Of a stretch of DNA of 64,000 bases, positions 1 to 10,986 are shown piece after piece. The notes below the pieces were generated by a model that worked only from the letters and a program-made list of their open reading frames with translations, was not told where the DNA came from and searched no databases. Origin of the DNA: Leptidea sinapis (Eukaryota; Arthropoda; Insecta; Lepidoptera; Pieridae); NCBI RefSeq assembly GCF_905404315.1, contig NC_066286.1, positions 875,501 to 939,500 on the forward strand, given 5' to 3'. A program made the translations under genes and the position numbers. Each line of letters opens with the position of its first letter. The stretch's first letter is position 1.

Positions 1-98
1 CAATCCATTTTAATATCGCAAAATATTGTACAATGTATTGGCGCCAAAATGAGAAAACTCAATGAACAATCATATAAAAATGACAGATTCCAAATTCA
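1..98 (-). mobile_element. 5' end of a mariner/Tc1-like element (partial, cut by the window edge)
   Basis: Bases 1-98 closely match 8990-9086, which is the upstream part of a transposase fragment on the minus strand. The match stops at the same base in both copies (about 98 and 9086), so this is probably the element terminus. The coding part lies off the left edge. Confidence 0.55.
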
Positions 99-816
99 TA
101 TCACGGACGAGTAAAAAAGAAAGACTCCGCGCCGTGATATTAGCAAGTGAAGCACCGTTATGCTAGTGTGTGTGGGGTTACGGGGGATAGGTACTAGTTA
201 CACAATTTTTTCTCCCTTAAATAATCACAAATACTTATAAAGTATCGTTTTTACACATTTTCACAACGCACGACGGCATTTTTAAAATATTTTATAGAGA
301 CGCAAACTGATCTGTCATAGACGATGACAATTCTCATAATGGCCGCCTATCGGCCTGTAGTAGTGTAAGTGTGTGCGTGGGGGTATGTATTTACACGTTA
401 ATCGGCTTCTTTTGGTGCTACACTGTTATGTAAGGTGACACGTAGTCCTTATTTTTTTACTACTCCGTGATTCAAATGTAATAATTTGGTTATTTTTAAC
501 TGTGACCGTATGGCCAGACTAAGTATAATAATCTGAGTCGATGAGTTTACCTTGAAGCGCACTTTTGTGTAGAATTATTGTATACCCAATGGTTATTATA
601 TTTCGATAACAATAACAGTTCCACAGCTCGATCGAAAAATAACGCGGCGCTTTATCTAAAAATCGACGATTGAAAAACAATAACTGGGATTCAATGTGAA
701 ATCCATTTATGTCTCGTTACGGGTAATTGGAATAACCTCGGGAGAGCTATTGGATCGTAGCAATCGAGAAATTGAGTGTAATAATGGACGCAAATATGAA
801 ACAATTTTATCAAGAC
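99..816. other. Unassigned AT-rich stretch
   Basis: No coding region is recognised. A short inverted repeat (7 bp, 100-106 and 132-138) begins where the mariner-like sequence stops, so another element may start here, but no second copy occurs in the window. A 67-codon open frame at 696-899 runs into a dispersed repeat and has no recognisable motif. Confidence 0.3.
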
Positions 817-1199
817 TACTAGCTGACCCGACAGACGTTGTTCTGTATATAATAAATAAAATAATGTTCTTATATGAAATTGTCAATAATATATCATAAC
901 ATCAAAAATTACTTCGTAAAATATGCACCCTGCAGTCGTAATGAAATTGTTTCACAGCAGAACTGTCAAAGCGTGCGTCAATAAATTCTCTCATAGAAAT
1001 TATGTATGGACACATCAAAGATAAAACAAATTTGTTGTTTTTATTTAATTTAGCAGCATTTTCCTATTTATTCACCTTTTAAACCTTCTCTGGACTTCGA
1101 CAAATAATTCAAGACCTAAATTTGCCAAATCGGTCCAGCCGTTCTCGAGTTTTAGCGAGACTAACGAACAGCAATTCATTTTTATATAATATATAGATT
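817..1199 (+). repeat. Dispersed repeat starting CTAGCTGACCCG, copy 1
   Basis: Starts with the ACTAGCTGACCCG motif also found at 2663, 40617 and 47625, and ends in an ATATAGAT-type motif. Near the end is the sentence-like block AATCGGTCCAGCCGTTCTCG seen in this class of insect repeat. No open frame. Its ends agree with those deduced from the insertion at 47625-47969. Confidence 0.6.
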
Positions 1200-1311
1200 A
1201 TAACTTACTAAATTCGCTGTTATATCTATATCAAAATAAACTGCTTTTTATCTTTAAGGGTCGTAAACAATTTGTTTTTTTTTTAATTGATATCCCTGGA
1301 CGCTTCTTATT

Positions 1312-1660
1312 TTCAAATTTGATTTGTGTAATTAAACCCAGAAGTGAGGGTTATCACTTTAAACAAATTTAACAAATTGTTTAGATTTGAAAGAGCAAAA
1401 TCTCATTTCCTCAATCATCAAATTTCCTAAAGTGCAAATATTGGGGTTTGGACAGGTTATCAACTGTAAAGTAGATCATTTAGATGAAGCCACAGCCTGA
1501 GAGTTGAACAAGACATACAAGATTTAACAATAATTATACGTCACTCAAACGGTTGGCTCAGTGGAAAGAGCGCACCCACGGAACGCAAGATGTCGCGAAC
1601 GATGTGAGTTCAAGTCCTGCATTGTTCATTTTTTTTTCAAATTTAATTTGCATATGGATC
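1312..1660 (+). repeat. tRNA-like repeat, diverged copy
   Basis: A tRNA-like core (about 1547-1628, with GGCTCAGTGG as A box and GTTCAAGTCC as B box) is preceded by the same leader found before the cloverleaf at 48601 (GAGAGTTGAACAA, then TACGTCACTC). It is followed by a T-run and a CAAATTTAATTTG tail. The anticodon arm is longer and degenerate, so this is not a working tRNA gene. A block at 1312-1350 is shared with 48466-48520 in opposite orientation. Confidence 0.5.
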
Positions 1661-2662
1661 ATGTACAGTAAGGACAATTAAAACAAAACTGGAAATATTA
1701 TTTGAAATAGTTTTTTTTTTAAATAAAACCTTTTTAATGTCATCAATTCATCAATCAAAATTCTTTTTAATTTTTTATTAGATATTATAATTCAACACTG
1801 AAAATTACGTACAATTTAAAATTTTCGCCCTTCTACGATCTACAACTATTTTTGTATTGCGATTTTATATTATTCTGTTCCATCCACAAATCCGCAATAG
1901 GGTTGCAAGATGGAAATCGAATATAATAATAATTGTAGTATGATAAATATTATGTACGATGTATTTGGTAGTTCTGAGAATCGGTCGTCATCATCATAAA
2001 TGAGCTGACCCAGTAAACATTTTACATCCCTCATGAAAAAAACCCTTATTTAAAATTTAGATGATAACTTGTTGGTATCAATGTGCAATGAGTTTCTTGC
2101 TACTTCTTCTCATTAACTCAACCCCTTACGTGGTAGCGGTAGATTGAATAAGATTTTTTTTTGAAAATTATAATAAGAATAAAGTGATTTTGATGTGATT
2201 TGTCTATCGGTTTCACGATTGAAGCCGATTGTCATTAAATTTTGTATTGCAAAAATTTGAGTACTTCTTCAGAGATAATGGTACAACTCATAAGAAAGTC
2301 TTATATTACTTTAACCTCCTCATTTTTTTATTAATTTGAAAATACCAAAAGCTTCACATCTGAAATATAATATGAAGAGCAAATCCATGAAGGCATCGTT
2401 AAAGCACGAATCAAGGTTTCGATAATGACGTATGGATTACACGTCATTATAAATTCGTAAGGTATTGGAGAGTGTTCAAAATATAACATTTTATTTAAAT
2501 GAAACATCCAAATATTTTGTATGTTTTCATCGAAATCAAGAGCGTATGAACTACTAGATATTTTTATATTCGTTTAACTATAAATGTACAAAATATTTGC
2601 GCTTTGACGACGGTCCTTTCAACCATTCTGTAATGAATTTAAAAATTGTTCATTTATTTGGT
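1661..2662. other. No recognisable feature
   Basis: About 1 kb of AT-rich DNA. I see no open frame with a known motif, no long inverted repeat and no match to the other repeat families in the window. Confidence 0.3.
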
Positions 2663-2864
2663 ACTAGCTGACCCGAAAGACGTTCATATTAAAAATAAAA
2701 ATTTTTGCGCGTGGAATTTCGTCAAATCCGTTCTTAGCCGACCTCTACTCGACGAAAGGAATATTCCTACCAAATTTAAAGACTCTACGCCTTATGGTTC
2801 CAGAAAAATCGTTGAGTCAGTAAATAGGTGGAAAACTCTTATATCTATATATACATCTATATAA
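2663..2864 (+). repeat. Dispersed repeat starting CTAGCTGACCCG, copy 2
   Basis: Begins ACTAGCTGACCCGAAAGACG and ends in an AT-rich ATATCTATAT-type tail, like the copy at 817. The 72-codon open frame across it has no motif and is taken as chance. Confidence 0.55.
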
Positions 2865-2911
2865 ACAAAGAAAAAACTTCTCATACAATTGACATTTATA
2901 ACTCTTACAGT

Positions 2912-3293
2912 GTTTTTTTTTTTGGAATAGGAGGACAAACGAACGTACGGGTCACCTGGTGTTAAGTGATCACCGCCGCCCACATTCTCTTGCAACACCA
3001 GAGGAATCACAAGAGCGTTGCCGGCCTATAAGGAAGGTCTACGCGCTTTTTTGAAGGTACCCATGTCTTATCGTCCCGGAATACCGCACAAGGAAGCTAA
3101 TTCCACAGCTTTGTAGAACGTGGAAGAAAGCTCCTTGAAAACCGCACTGTGGCGGACCGCCACTCATCCAGATGGTGGGGATGATATCCTAACTAGTGGC
3201 GTGTCGTGCGAAGGTGGAATTCGGCGGCAGGAATCAGGTTGAACAGCTCTTCGGAACACTCCCCGTGATAAATGTGGTAGAAGACACACAATG
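2912..3293 (-). mobile_element. 5'-truncated APE-type LINE 3' end (family of copies A/B/D)
   Basis: On the minus strand this is the last part of the reverse-transcriptase ORF and the 3' UTR, ending in polyA (the T-run at 2912-2923). It aligns base for base with the end of copy B (15215-15600), including the GAGTGTGGGCGGCGGTGATC block. The coding part carries small indels, so it is dead. Confidence 0.8.
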
Positions 3294-3361
3294 AAGAGAA
3301 TAGAAGCACACACTCTTTCCATGAGAAAATTCTTCAGTGCCAATCGTGCGTAGTGTTTTAG

Positions 3362-3765
3362 AAACTCCAAATTATAAAGTGGCGTTGGATCAAGCCGTGT
3401 TATTTAAAACTGACTATAAATCATAATCCAGCGGATTAAGATCAAGACTAGACGACGGCCAGTCTTCAGTTCTGATGGAGTCCGAAACGTTCGTTTAAAA
3501 CCAAGACTGCGTAGACCAAGCTTTATGTCCCGGCGCCGAGTTCTGCTGGAAGGACTATTCTTTGTTATTGAACATGGTGTTGTTAAGGGGCTTCACTACC
3601 TTCTCAAGAATGGCAACTTGATACACTTGTTCCGATGTTTTGATACCTTTTTCACAATAGCACGGCTCAGTCACTCGTTCATAGCTAATACCCGTCCAAA
3701 CCATCACTGAAGGCGGAGAGTGCCCACGTTGCACTTTTTGTCTACTAATTGGGAAGCTCCGAAGA
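3362..3765 (-). pseudogene. mariner/Tc1-type transposase, C-terminal remnant
   Basis: Reading the minus strand gives the second half of a Tc1/mariner transposase: a VMVWTGISYE stretch, then CEKGIKTS and VVKPLNNTMF, then QQNSAPGHKA, then EDWPSSSLDLNPLDYDL. In this family the QQDSAPAH block holds the second catalytic Asp and the PDLNPLDY block the third. Here the second position reads Asn (from translation) and in-frame stops are present, so the copy is inactive. It lies directly downstream of a LINE fragment. The N-terminal half at 8776-9086 is a separate copy of a similar element. I am confident of the superfamily but not of the subfamily. Confidence 0.75.
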
Positions 3766-4600
3766 GTCTCTTAGTCTAAGAGGATCTCACTTCAGATACC
3801 CTTTTAAGTGGTTAATTGACGATTTAATATTGGAACTAATTTTCCAGTTTTTCCTTTCTAAAGGTTAATAAATTACCAAAAAACATTTTACCAATTGTTA
3901 TTAATAAACGCGATTATGAAAAAGGGAAATATAAAAAGCTTACCTAGCTCACGAAAATAGCAGATAATTGACAATATTTTATGACTAAATCTTACAATAG
4001 CTATTTACAGTTATCAAAAACTCTTGAGTTTTTTATGACTTACTATTTTTTTTTTACTTTTTCACTGAAGTTATTTGAAGAGCTTCATTTGTAAGGTTGC
4101 ATCTATAGATTTCCCGCAAATAAAGATTTCACTGAGAGTACATTAAATTCTTGCTACTTTTTCTCATGAAAAACTCTTTCCAAAGTGGTGGAAATATTAA
4201 TATAAGTAACTAAATAACTTTTGACATTCATAAAAATCAATATTTAAACTAATTGAATAAATATGTTTTATTTGATTTAATTTGATTCTATTCCCGATTT
4301 CATTTAATTTGATTTTATTCTATGAACTATTTGGCCTACTCTGAATTTAGAACTCATTCTAAATTGATCCTTGTGAAGGTATTGACTAAAACAATAAAAC
4401 ACAGCTCTCGTAATAAATAAAAGAATACACTATCAAATAAAAACATAAATTTATCTGGATTTTGATGCGAAATTCATTTGATTCTCGCTATGTGTAAAAA
4501 GCTTGCGTGAGCAATCGATTCAAAGCTATCGTTGAATAGAGTGCTTTAGATGAAAATATAAAGCAATTTTATCAAAGTCACAATTATTTCATCTCAATCC
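3766..4600. other. No recognisable feature
   Basis: AT-rich sequence containing a local TTTGATTTAATTTGATT simple-sequence patch near 4270-4320. No gene or repeat boundary is supported. Confidence 0.3.
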
Positions 4601-5745
4601 GTGATAAGATCTAAAAGTGAAAAACAGTTTTTGATTTTAATAGAAGTCATCACCGGTCATTACTTTATATCTAAACTTAATATTATACACAAGGTGGTAT
4701 TGTTTGCAGATGACACTTCACTTATATTCAAAGTGAAACGAAGCCAAGTTTTGTATGACGAAGTACACAATGCTCTATCTGACATCGTGTACTGGTTTAG
4801 CGCCAATAACTTATTGTTAAATAATCATAAAACCAAATATATTAAATTCACCGCGCCAAATGTCAAAAATGTAGATGCGAATATTTTATTAAATGGAGAG
4901 GTGGTAAAACCAGTGGAATCTGCTATATTTCTTGGCATTACTCTTGATTCCAAATTGCAGTGGGGCCCCCATATTGAAGGATTGGCGAATAGGCTTTGTT
5001 CTGCAGCATATGCGGTTAAGAAAATTAGACTGTTAACTGACATGATACGGCGAGATTAGTATACTTTAGTTATTTTCATAGTATTATGTCCTATGGTATA
5101 TGGTTATGGGGCAGTGCGGCCGATATTAATACTATATTTGTGCTGCAGAAGAGGGCTATTCGCGCGATTTATAACCTAGGTCCTAAAGAATCATTAAGAG
5201 AAAAATTTAAAGAAATAAACATTTTGACTGTTGCTTCTCAATACATTTTTGATAATGTTTTGTATGTTCATAAGCACATTGAGGAATTTTCTAGAAACTG
5301 TGACATTCATAATGTTAACACGAGGAAAAAAACATAAACTTGTTGTGCCTACTACTCGGTTGGGTCGAGTTAGTAAGTCTTTTGTTGGGCGATGTATATG
5401 CTTCTACAATATGATCCCAGAAAATGTACAAAACAAATGTGTTACGAAATTTAAAAGAATTGTTAAAAAACGTTTGTGTGGGAAAGGTTATTATAGCATA
5501 AACGATTTTCTTAATGACACCACGGACTGGGAATAAAGCGAACACCCTCAGGCTCTTTAATTATAAATGTTTATTGTACGATATTACATTGTAATCCATA
5601 TTTTATATTAAAAAAAAAGCCCGCTGAGTTTCTTGCGCCCATTCTTCTCAGGTCTGAGGCAGTCTCTTTTGAATGGGTGGTAGATTTTGACGTTCAATAA
5701 GTGATTTTAAATCCTATTTTGAAAAAAATTGAATTTGAATTTGAA
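4601..5745 (+). pseudogene. LINE reverse transcriptase, C-terminal half, with 3' UTR and GAATTT tail
   Basis: The first frame (4601-5059) contains FADDTSLI, the catalytic YADD-type box of a non-LTR reverse transcriptase, followed by NNLLLNNHKTK and LGITLDSKLQW. The next frame (about 5048-5335) has SYGIWLWGSA and QKRAIRAIY, and the last (5320-5536) has the thumb-like end with KFKRIVKKRLCGKGYY. Two frameshifts separate them, near 5045 and in the A-run near 5326. The 3' UTR contains GCCCGCTGAGTTTCTTGCGC and ends in GAATTTGAATTTGAAT at about 5745. Five further 3' ends of this family occur at 10404, 42541, 45253, 47250 and 59876. Short tandem tails of this sort suggest an L2/CR1-like group, but the clade is not certain. 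Confidence 0.8.
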
Positions 5746-5900
5746 TATAAAGAGGAAACATTTGTAGTTTTGTATGTATGTTTGTAATATTTGGACACAA
5801 AAACCACTGGAGCAATTTTAAAAATCCTTTCACCATTAGAAAGCTGCATCTTCACTGAGCGACATAGGCTATATTACATTTAAAAAAATAGGGATCTCTA
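5746..5900 (+). repeat. Dispersed repeat of the TATAAAGAGGAAA type
   Basis: Begins exactly at the end of the LINE tail with ATAAAGAGGAAACATTTGTAG and contains CACCATTAGAAAGCTGCA. The same family lies inverted at 54365-54533. No open frame. Confidence 0.5.
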
Positions 5901-6454
5901 ATAAAGTTCAAAATCACCCAAGGAGTGAAAAAAATTGCCATTGCGTGTGCTCCGGGAACTATTGATGATAGAACAAAAAAATGTTTACATAACAATACTA
6001 CTAAAAATCTCCAAAAATAACAATAATCATAACTTGAATTAGATAAATTAATTAGATTGTATAAAAATATAATTTGTCTAAATATGTGTAGATCTACTAA
6101 ATTTTGCAATGCAGCAATGAACGTAGGTGCATTACAATTTGATTGCAGTAGGAAATTCTGCCACAGATCTCACTGACTACATCGACGACTACACGACTAC
6201 TTGACCATAACGACGTTACGGTAGGTGACTAAAATATCTGGATGGTATAAAAAGATTCGGCTGAGTTTCGTTAATTTGCTCCGAAGAATTGAAGAGTTTC
6301 GATACTCAAACATAGATCCCATAATCAGAATCCAACCAAACTATCACCAAACTACCTTTGAAGTATATCCGTGATATTGAGTTATTCGCAAATTTTTCGC
6401 TCACAAGCTTATAGCAAATTTAAGACTTTTATGGTTTTCTCGTGGATTCGCTGT

Positions 6455-6590
6455 CATATCTGGACCAAATTGTAATGGGCCCACACGGGAAGCACCAGCT
6501 TTCAAATAAAAAAAGAATTATCAAAATCGGTTCACCCAGTCGAAAGTTCTGAGGTAAAAAACATACCGACTAATTGGGTTCTCAATTCTT
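6455..6590 (+). repeat. Dispersed repeat, GGTTCTCAATTC type
   Basis: Contains CACCAGCTTTCAAATAAAAA and AAAATCGGTTCACCCAGTCG and ends in a GGTTCTCAATTC block. The opposite end of the same family is at 6917-7060 in inverse orientation. Confidence 0.45.
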
Positions 6591-6916
6591 CGAATACATG
6601 GGAGAAGAACAATGTTATTTACGTGGTTGATCAATGTAAGCAATAAACCTTAGCAGTCATACTAACAGATGTAGACTTAAGGTAGAGAAACTTCGACCCA
6701 AGTATTAAGTCAGTGATAACTAAATTCGATATGAATAAACATGGAGTAAAAACTGATTACGCAAATTCTACTCTCGTAGTTATAGTTAAAGCTTGTTTAG
6801 TAATTGACTAATTATGGAATATCATTATTTATGGTATATACGTTGACGAATTTAACATTGTTCTCGTGTTTATTTCACTATAAATTATGGACTGTTTTAA
6901 AAGGCGATAGATATAA

Positions 6917-7060
6917 GTTTTTTAACCGACTTCGAAAAGGAGGAGGTTCTCAATTCAATCGGTATTTTTTATGTATTACTCTCAGATTTATGATCCGATT
7001 TCCGTGATTTTACTTTAGTTTGATGCAGATTTTTTGCCATTTGGTCCCGTAAAAATTTAC
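6917..7060 (-). repeat. Dispersed repeat, inverse copy of the family at 6455
   Basis: Opens with TTTTTTAACCGACTTCGAAA and AGGAGGAGGTTCTCAATTC, the reverse of the block ending the 6455 copy, and continues to TTTGGTCCCGT near 7045. It has no coding capacity. Confidence 0.45.
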
Positions 7061-7944
7061 ATAATTTAGCCCAGTAGATTTCATTTTATGAACACTTTTA
7101 TGAATATTATTGTTTAAGTGGATAATGTCACTTGATCGGAATAAGATAGTTTGATTTAATTATATCTGACAATACCACGAATTGAGACTTATCTTACATA
7201 GTTTTCTTTTGCAGCCACTCCTTAAATCTGGAGCCAGACATTATTTGTAGAAATGACATTATCTTAAAATAATGTCATTATTTCTAACTGAACAATGATT
7301 TATTTTAATATTTAGATTTAAGACCAAATAGTTTAGAATGACATAGTGATAGTGTATGGAGTGCATTAATTTCACCCGTCAGTATGGAGAAACCACTGAA
7401 AATGAAAGAATTAGTTACGCCGAAAGCCAATGCTGTATTCGCAGACATCGAGTTTGCAAACAAGGTTGACTTATTAAAACTAATTATATTACAAACGAGA
7501 ATTTGACCGTCTTGCGATATCCAAATTACGCACAGTATAAAAGACGTACAAAGGTAGGTTCTATTAAAACTTTTGCCAGTTTACAATAAAATAAAGGAGT
7601 AAAAACAGGAGACGCAATATTAAACTCATTAAGAAGCAATAAAAGAAAGGAATTAAAAAAAGACAAGTTTGAACTACTCTGTATGTGGAGTTGATGAAGT
7701 ATATATAGTAAACGTCCTAATTATTATAGCCACACAAACTTTATTTTTCAATGCGTCTAAAATCGACCGCAAAGTCCGAGTTAATTATTTCAATTAATTG
7801 ATACTGATGATTTGACATGTTGTGAATGACAATAACATTGATGTTATTTTTACTAATAGGGTATGGCTTTGTTTTATGTCAGTATTGTATCAAGGATAAC
7901 TTAATGACATTTGACTGTGGAATCGATACAGAAATGAAGGAATA
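7061..7944. other. No recognisable feature
   Basis: AT-rich; short TAATGTCATT-type motifs recur in both orientations around 7125-7300, but I could not define an element. The following mariner relic may extend leftwards here in degraded form. Confidence 0.25.
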
Positions 7945-8090
7945 TCAGATCGAATTGTGACATGCGATGAAAAGTGGATTCCTTACGATAACCGTATGTG
8001 AAAAATGCAATAGCTAACCCCAGGTCAAACGCCGAAACAGTGTCCTAAAGCAAAGATTACCAAGAATAACTTAATGACATTCTAATGTAA
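7945..8090 (+). pseudogene. mariner transposase relic around the first catalytic Asp
   Basis: The plus strand reads DRIVTCDEKWIPYDNR, the block that carries the first catalytic aspartate in mariner transposases, then a stop, then LTPGQTPKQCPKAKITK in the same general order as in intact mariners. Stops and missing sequence on both sides show it is a short decayed piece. It is a different mariner lineage from the fragments at 3362 and 8776. Confidence 0.75.
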
Positions 8091-8200
8091 AACGCAATCA
8101 TTGGTGGAGCCACTGAAGAGTTGCGCCAGAATACCCGATTGTCTGATATAAAAGCACTATATACCGCTGTCAGATCAGTCGCTGTTCAGGCATTTGTTAG

Positions 8201-8535
8201 TTAGTTTGACTGAGCTGTTTGCACACTTAGCCTCTTGATTGGGCTAATGTGCGTCAGATAATCCTCCAACTCCAACCAGGCCAGACTGCCCCAGAAAGAT
8301 AGCAGCCTTTTCAGACTGCTGCAGGCATCTGGAAGCGATGCTCGAGATTGGTGATTTGTGCCCGTTGTTCGGCCACGCTGTTGCACTCTGTAAGCACATG
8401 TAATGGCGTTTCTCCTGCCTCCATGCATCCCCTGCATAAAGAACTGTCCATCACACCTATGGTAAAAAGATGTTCAGGCATTATTGTATAAATAGATTTG
8501 CATGGTTTATTTGAATTCGGATGATCAGACAACCC
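8201..8535 (-). pseudogene. LINE ORF2 C-terminal fragment (cysteine-rich tail)
   Basis: Minus-strand frames read IGVMDSSLCRGCMEAGETPL then HVLTECNSVAEQRAQ, followed after a frameshift near 8320 by LLSFWGSLAWLELEDYL. The CxxC...H...C arrangement is typical of the tail after the reverse transcriptase (or RNase H) in Jockey- and R1-like LINEs. It is too short to place in a family. The right side runs to the LINE tail at 8592. Confidence 0.6.
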
Positions 8536-8591
8536 GGGACTACATTATGTTATTTTATAATAATAACTTTTGAATTATTTGTATATTTTAT

Positions 8592-8760
8592 TAAAAGAGC
8601 GCAAAAAAAGAATGCTGGGAGAGCTTCTTGCGCCGTTTCTTCTCTCTCAGAGTGCCATTTGCTTCCGAAGCGGTGGTAGAGTTTGAAGTGAGATCAAAAA
8701 GAATTTCAAAGGAATCCATTTCGAGAAAATAAATGTCTTTTATGCCTGTAACTAAGGGTA
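8592..8760 (+). repeat. LINE 3' UTR, GAGCGC/CTTCTCTCTCAGAG family
   Basis: Contains AAAGAGCGCAAAAAAAGAAT, TTGCGCCGTTTCTTCTCTC and an AAAATAAATG polyadenylation-like end. Matching sequences lie at 19500-19690, directly after a LINE coding fragment, and at 63220-63370, which identifies this as a 5'-truncated LINE 3' end. Confidence 0.6.
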
Positions 8761-8775
8761 AAAGTCAATTTATCT

Positions 8776-9086
8776 TCAGCCGGGTAAATAATCGCAAATA
8801 CAATTTTTTTTAATGATTCCGGCCAGATCTTTTTCTGTCACAAACAGTAGAGGTTTCATTGTACCTATTAAAAGCCCGGTATACAAACATTTTACTAATA
8901 CCAAGCGTATGGAGAGTTTTAAAAATTGAATTTGGCTCCATACCTTCATTCTGTAATGCAATCACAGCGATTCGGTCCACATTAATACCCAACTCCATTT
9001 TAATAACGCTAAATATTGTACAATGTATTGGCGCCAAAATGAGAAACTCTATGAACAATCATATAAAAATGACAGATTCCAAATTC
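8776..9086 (-). pseudogene. mariner/Tc1-like element: 5' end with transposase helix-turn-helix region
   Basis: The minus strand encodes MELGINVDRIAVIALQNEG from about 8998, followed by FKTLHTLGISKMFVYRAFNR and then YNETSTVCDRKRSGR. This is the N-terminal DNA-binding helix-turn-helix region of a Tc1/mariner transposase; the GRNH end marks where the linker to the catalytic domain would follow. The catalytic half is missing here. The 5' leader matches the left edge of the window (1-98). It may belong to the same group as the catalytic remnant at 3362-3765, but the two pieces do not overlap, so this cannot be proved. Confidence 0.7.
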
Positions 9087-9666
9087 AAAAGTAATATTTT
9101 TGTTCATTTTTAATTTATATATCAGTATTTATGGCCAGTGTCATTCAATTTCATTAATACAATTATGACATCCTTATTATTCGTCACTCCTTCATTCCAA
9201 CCTTTACATTGTCAATAGTAGTGACATTATTTGGAGACAATGTCGTATTTTCTTCGAATAATGTCATTGCTTATGATATTGTCTAGAATGCTATATAGCA
9301 ATGCTAATAATGTTCTAGTGCTATCGTGCTGATGGATTTCTTCAACGCTGACTTCTTGTATGTTATATTTTATTCGAGTGCTGACAACAGGAGTACAAAG
9401 TAACATTGAAAAGCACACTTCAAATAGAATAACTAACTCACAACATGTAACAATAGCCTGTTTCTCACTTGGAACCGTACGAGCGTATTGTCTAAGACCT
9501 TTGTCCTCGTTTGTGTTCGCGACACTTATTATGTGACTTAGATCTTTGTTAGCTACTATTTTAGATTTGTTAAATACGACTTCTTTATTTGTGAATCAAT
9601 TTTGTCTTTATGGTGCTGTAGTAAATCAAATAGATGGAACTTTCACCCATATTGTAGTGTAGAGGG
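9087..9666. other. No recognisable feature
   Basis: AT-rich; TAATGTCATT-like motifs occur again near 9195-9270, as in 7125-7300, but without a definable boundary. Confidence 0.25.
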
Positions 9667-9935
9667 TGGCTCATTTGCACAGGAAGCCGGCTAGATAATG
9701 GGTACCGCAACGTGAAGCAGTAATGAGTAAGCATTACTGTGTTTCGGTCTGAAGGGCGCCGAAGCTAGTGAAATTTCTGGTCAAATGAGACTTAACATCT
9801 AAAGTCTCAAGGTAACGAGCGCAATTGTAGTGCTGCAAAGAATTTTTGGTTTTTTCAAGAATCCCGAATGGCACTGCATTGTAATGGGTAGGGCGTATCA
9901 ATTACCATCAGCTGAATGTCCTGATCGTTTGAGTA
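9667..9935 (+). repeat. SINE-like repeat R (about 300 bp), copy 1
   Basis: Starts GGCTCATTTGCACAGGAAGC and carries GTCTGAAGGGCGCCGAAGC, a GGCACTGCATTGTAATGGG block, and CATCAGCTGAATGTCCTG near the end. Other copies at 22196, 43336, 43804, 56709 and 58089 begin at the same base, and most end in TCATAAAAAA. This one has lost its A tail. Confidence 0.65.
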
Positions 9936-10047
9936 CTCCTACCTAAAAGTAGAGGCTATCTGCAACTGTACAAAAGCTGCTTTAAAAACCATAAGGATGC
10001 CTGAAATTACCTCGATCACCTACATTAATAGTACCAGAAACTTAAAA

Positions 10048-10433
10048 AAATATTCCCAAATAGCTGGCCATGCTCCTGTAGCTACACTAGTGTTGCATGG
10101 GCACCCGTATTCATTCAAAGTCAGGTGATGCACATTCCCTGTTATCCCATAAAATATAATTCTTAGAATAATATTTACTGCATTTCAGAAGGTTGCTTGC
10201 CTAAGCAAATACTACCACAATAATGATACCACAGATTTTTACCCCTTTTAATATCACTGCAAAACCGTTTTCCAATGTTATTATTATTACAATTAACGAT
10301 AAAAAGATGTTAATAATTAGTAAATATTGTACATTTAGTAAATTAGGTTTCGTGCAGTGAGTGTAAAAAAAGATGAAATAAAGTATTATTATTATTACAG
10401 ATTGGGAGTGGGGTGACCGCCCTCAGACTGTTA
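10048..10433 (+). repeat. 386-bp duplicated segment, donor-like copy
   Basis: Nearly identical to 18743-19136, with about five substitutions and one 8-bp tandem duplication in the other copy. It ends in AAATAAAGTATTATTATTATTA, resembling a (ATT)n-tailed retroelement, followed by 30 bases of the GAATTT-tail LINE 3' UTR. Here those 30 bases continue seamlessly into the LINE. Confidence 0.75.
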
Positions 10434-10986
10434 AATAAGAAGTTTAATTATACAATATTACTTTGTAAACATATTTTGTGATATAAAAAAATGAGAGCCG
10501 TCACGGGACGCCTGGCAGATGTGAAACATCGACATTATTTTGTAAAAGTAATATGCAGAAAAGAACATATTGTGATAGGAACTAAATATATCATAATGAT
10601 AAAATAAAATATTACGATTTTTTTCCAGATAACGATGACAATTTATTGAATAAACATTTATTATCATTAAATACAAAAATTTACGAATTTATTTCAAATC
10701 GTGACTACTTAATTCGTTTAATCAGTGACTTCGGTATTAGTTATATTCGATGTTGCCTCTGAGGACGGTATTACTGTGATAAGACGACGCGTCGCCACGG
10801 CATGCGTCGCCACGCCAGAAATCTGTTTTACGTGCGGCTATAGATGTTTCACATCAAAAGGCCCTATGAGTTTGTTGCGCCCATTCTTCTGAGGCCTGAG
10901 GCATTCATTTTGGAATGGGTGTTAGTTTTTTTGACTTTCAATAACTTATGTCATATTCTATTTTGAATAAAAATATTTGAATTTGA
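10404..10986 (+). mobile_element. GAATTT-tail LINE 3' end, interrupted
   Basis: 3' UTR of the family at 4601, from GGAGTGGGGTGACCGCCCTC to the GAATTTGAAAA tail. It is split by the TIR-bounded insertion at 10518-10855 (with a short unassigned piece 10491-10517 on its left side). Confidence 0.7.
10518..10855. mobile_element. TIR-bounded insertion in a LINE 3' UTR
   Basis: Bounded by perfect 13-bp inverted repeats, GATGTGAAACATC at 10518-10530 and its complement at 10843-10855. The right part is GC-rich with two GCGTCGCCAC repeats (10787-10812). No open frame. The flanking LINE sequence resumes immediately to the right, so the boundary there is firm. The left boundary is less clear because 10491-10517 also does not match the LINE. 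Confidence 0.55.
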
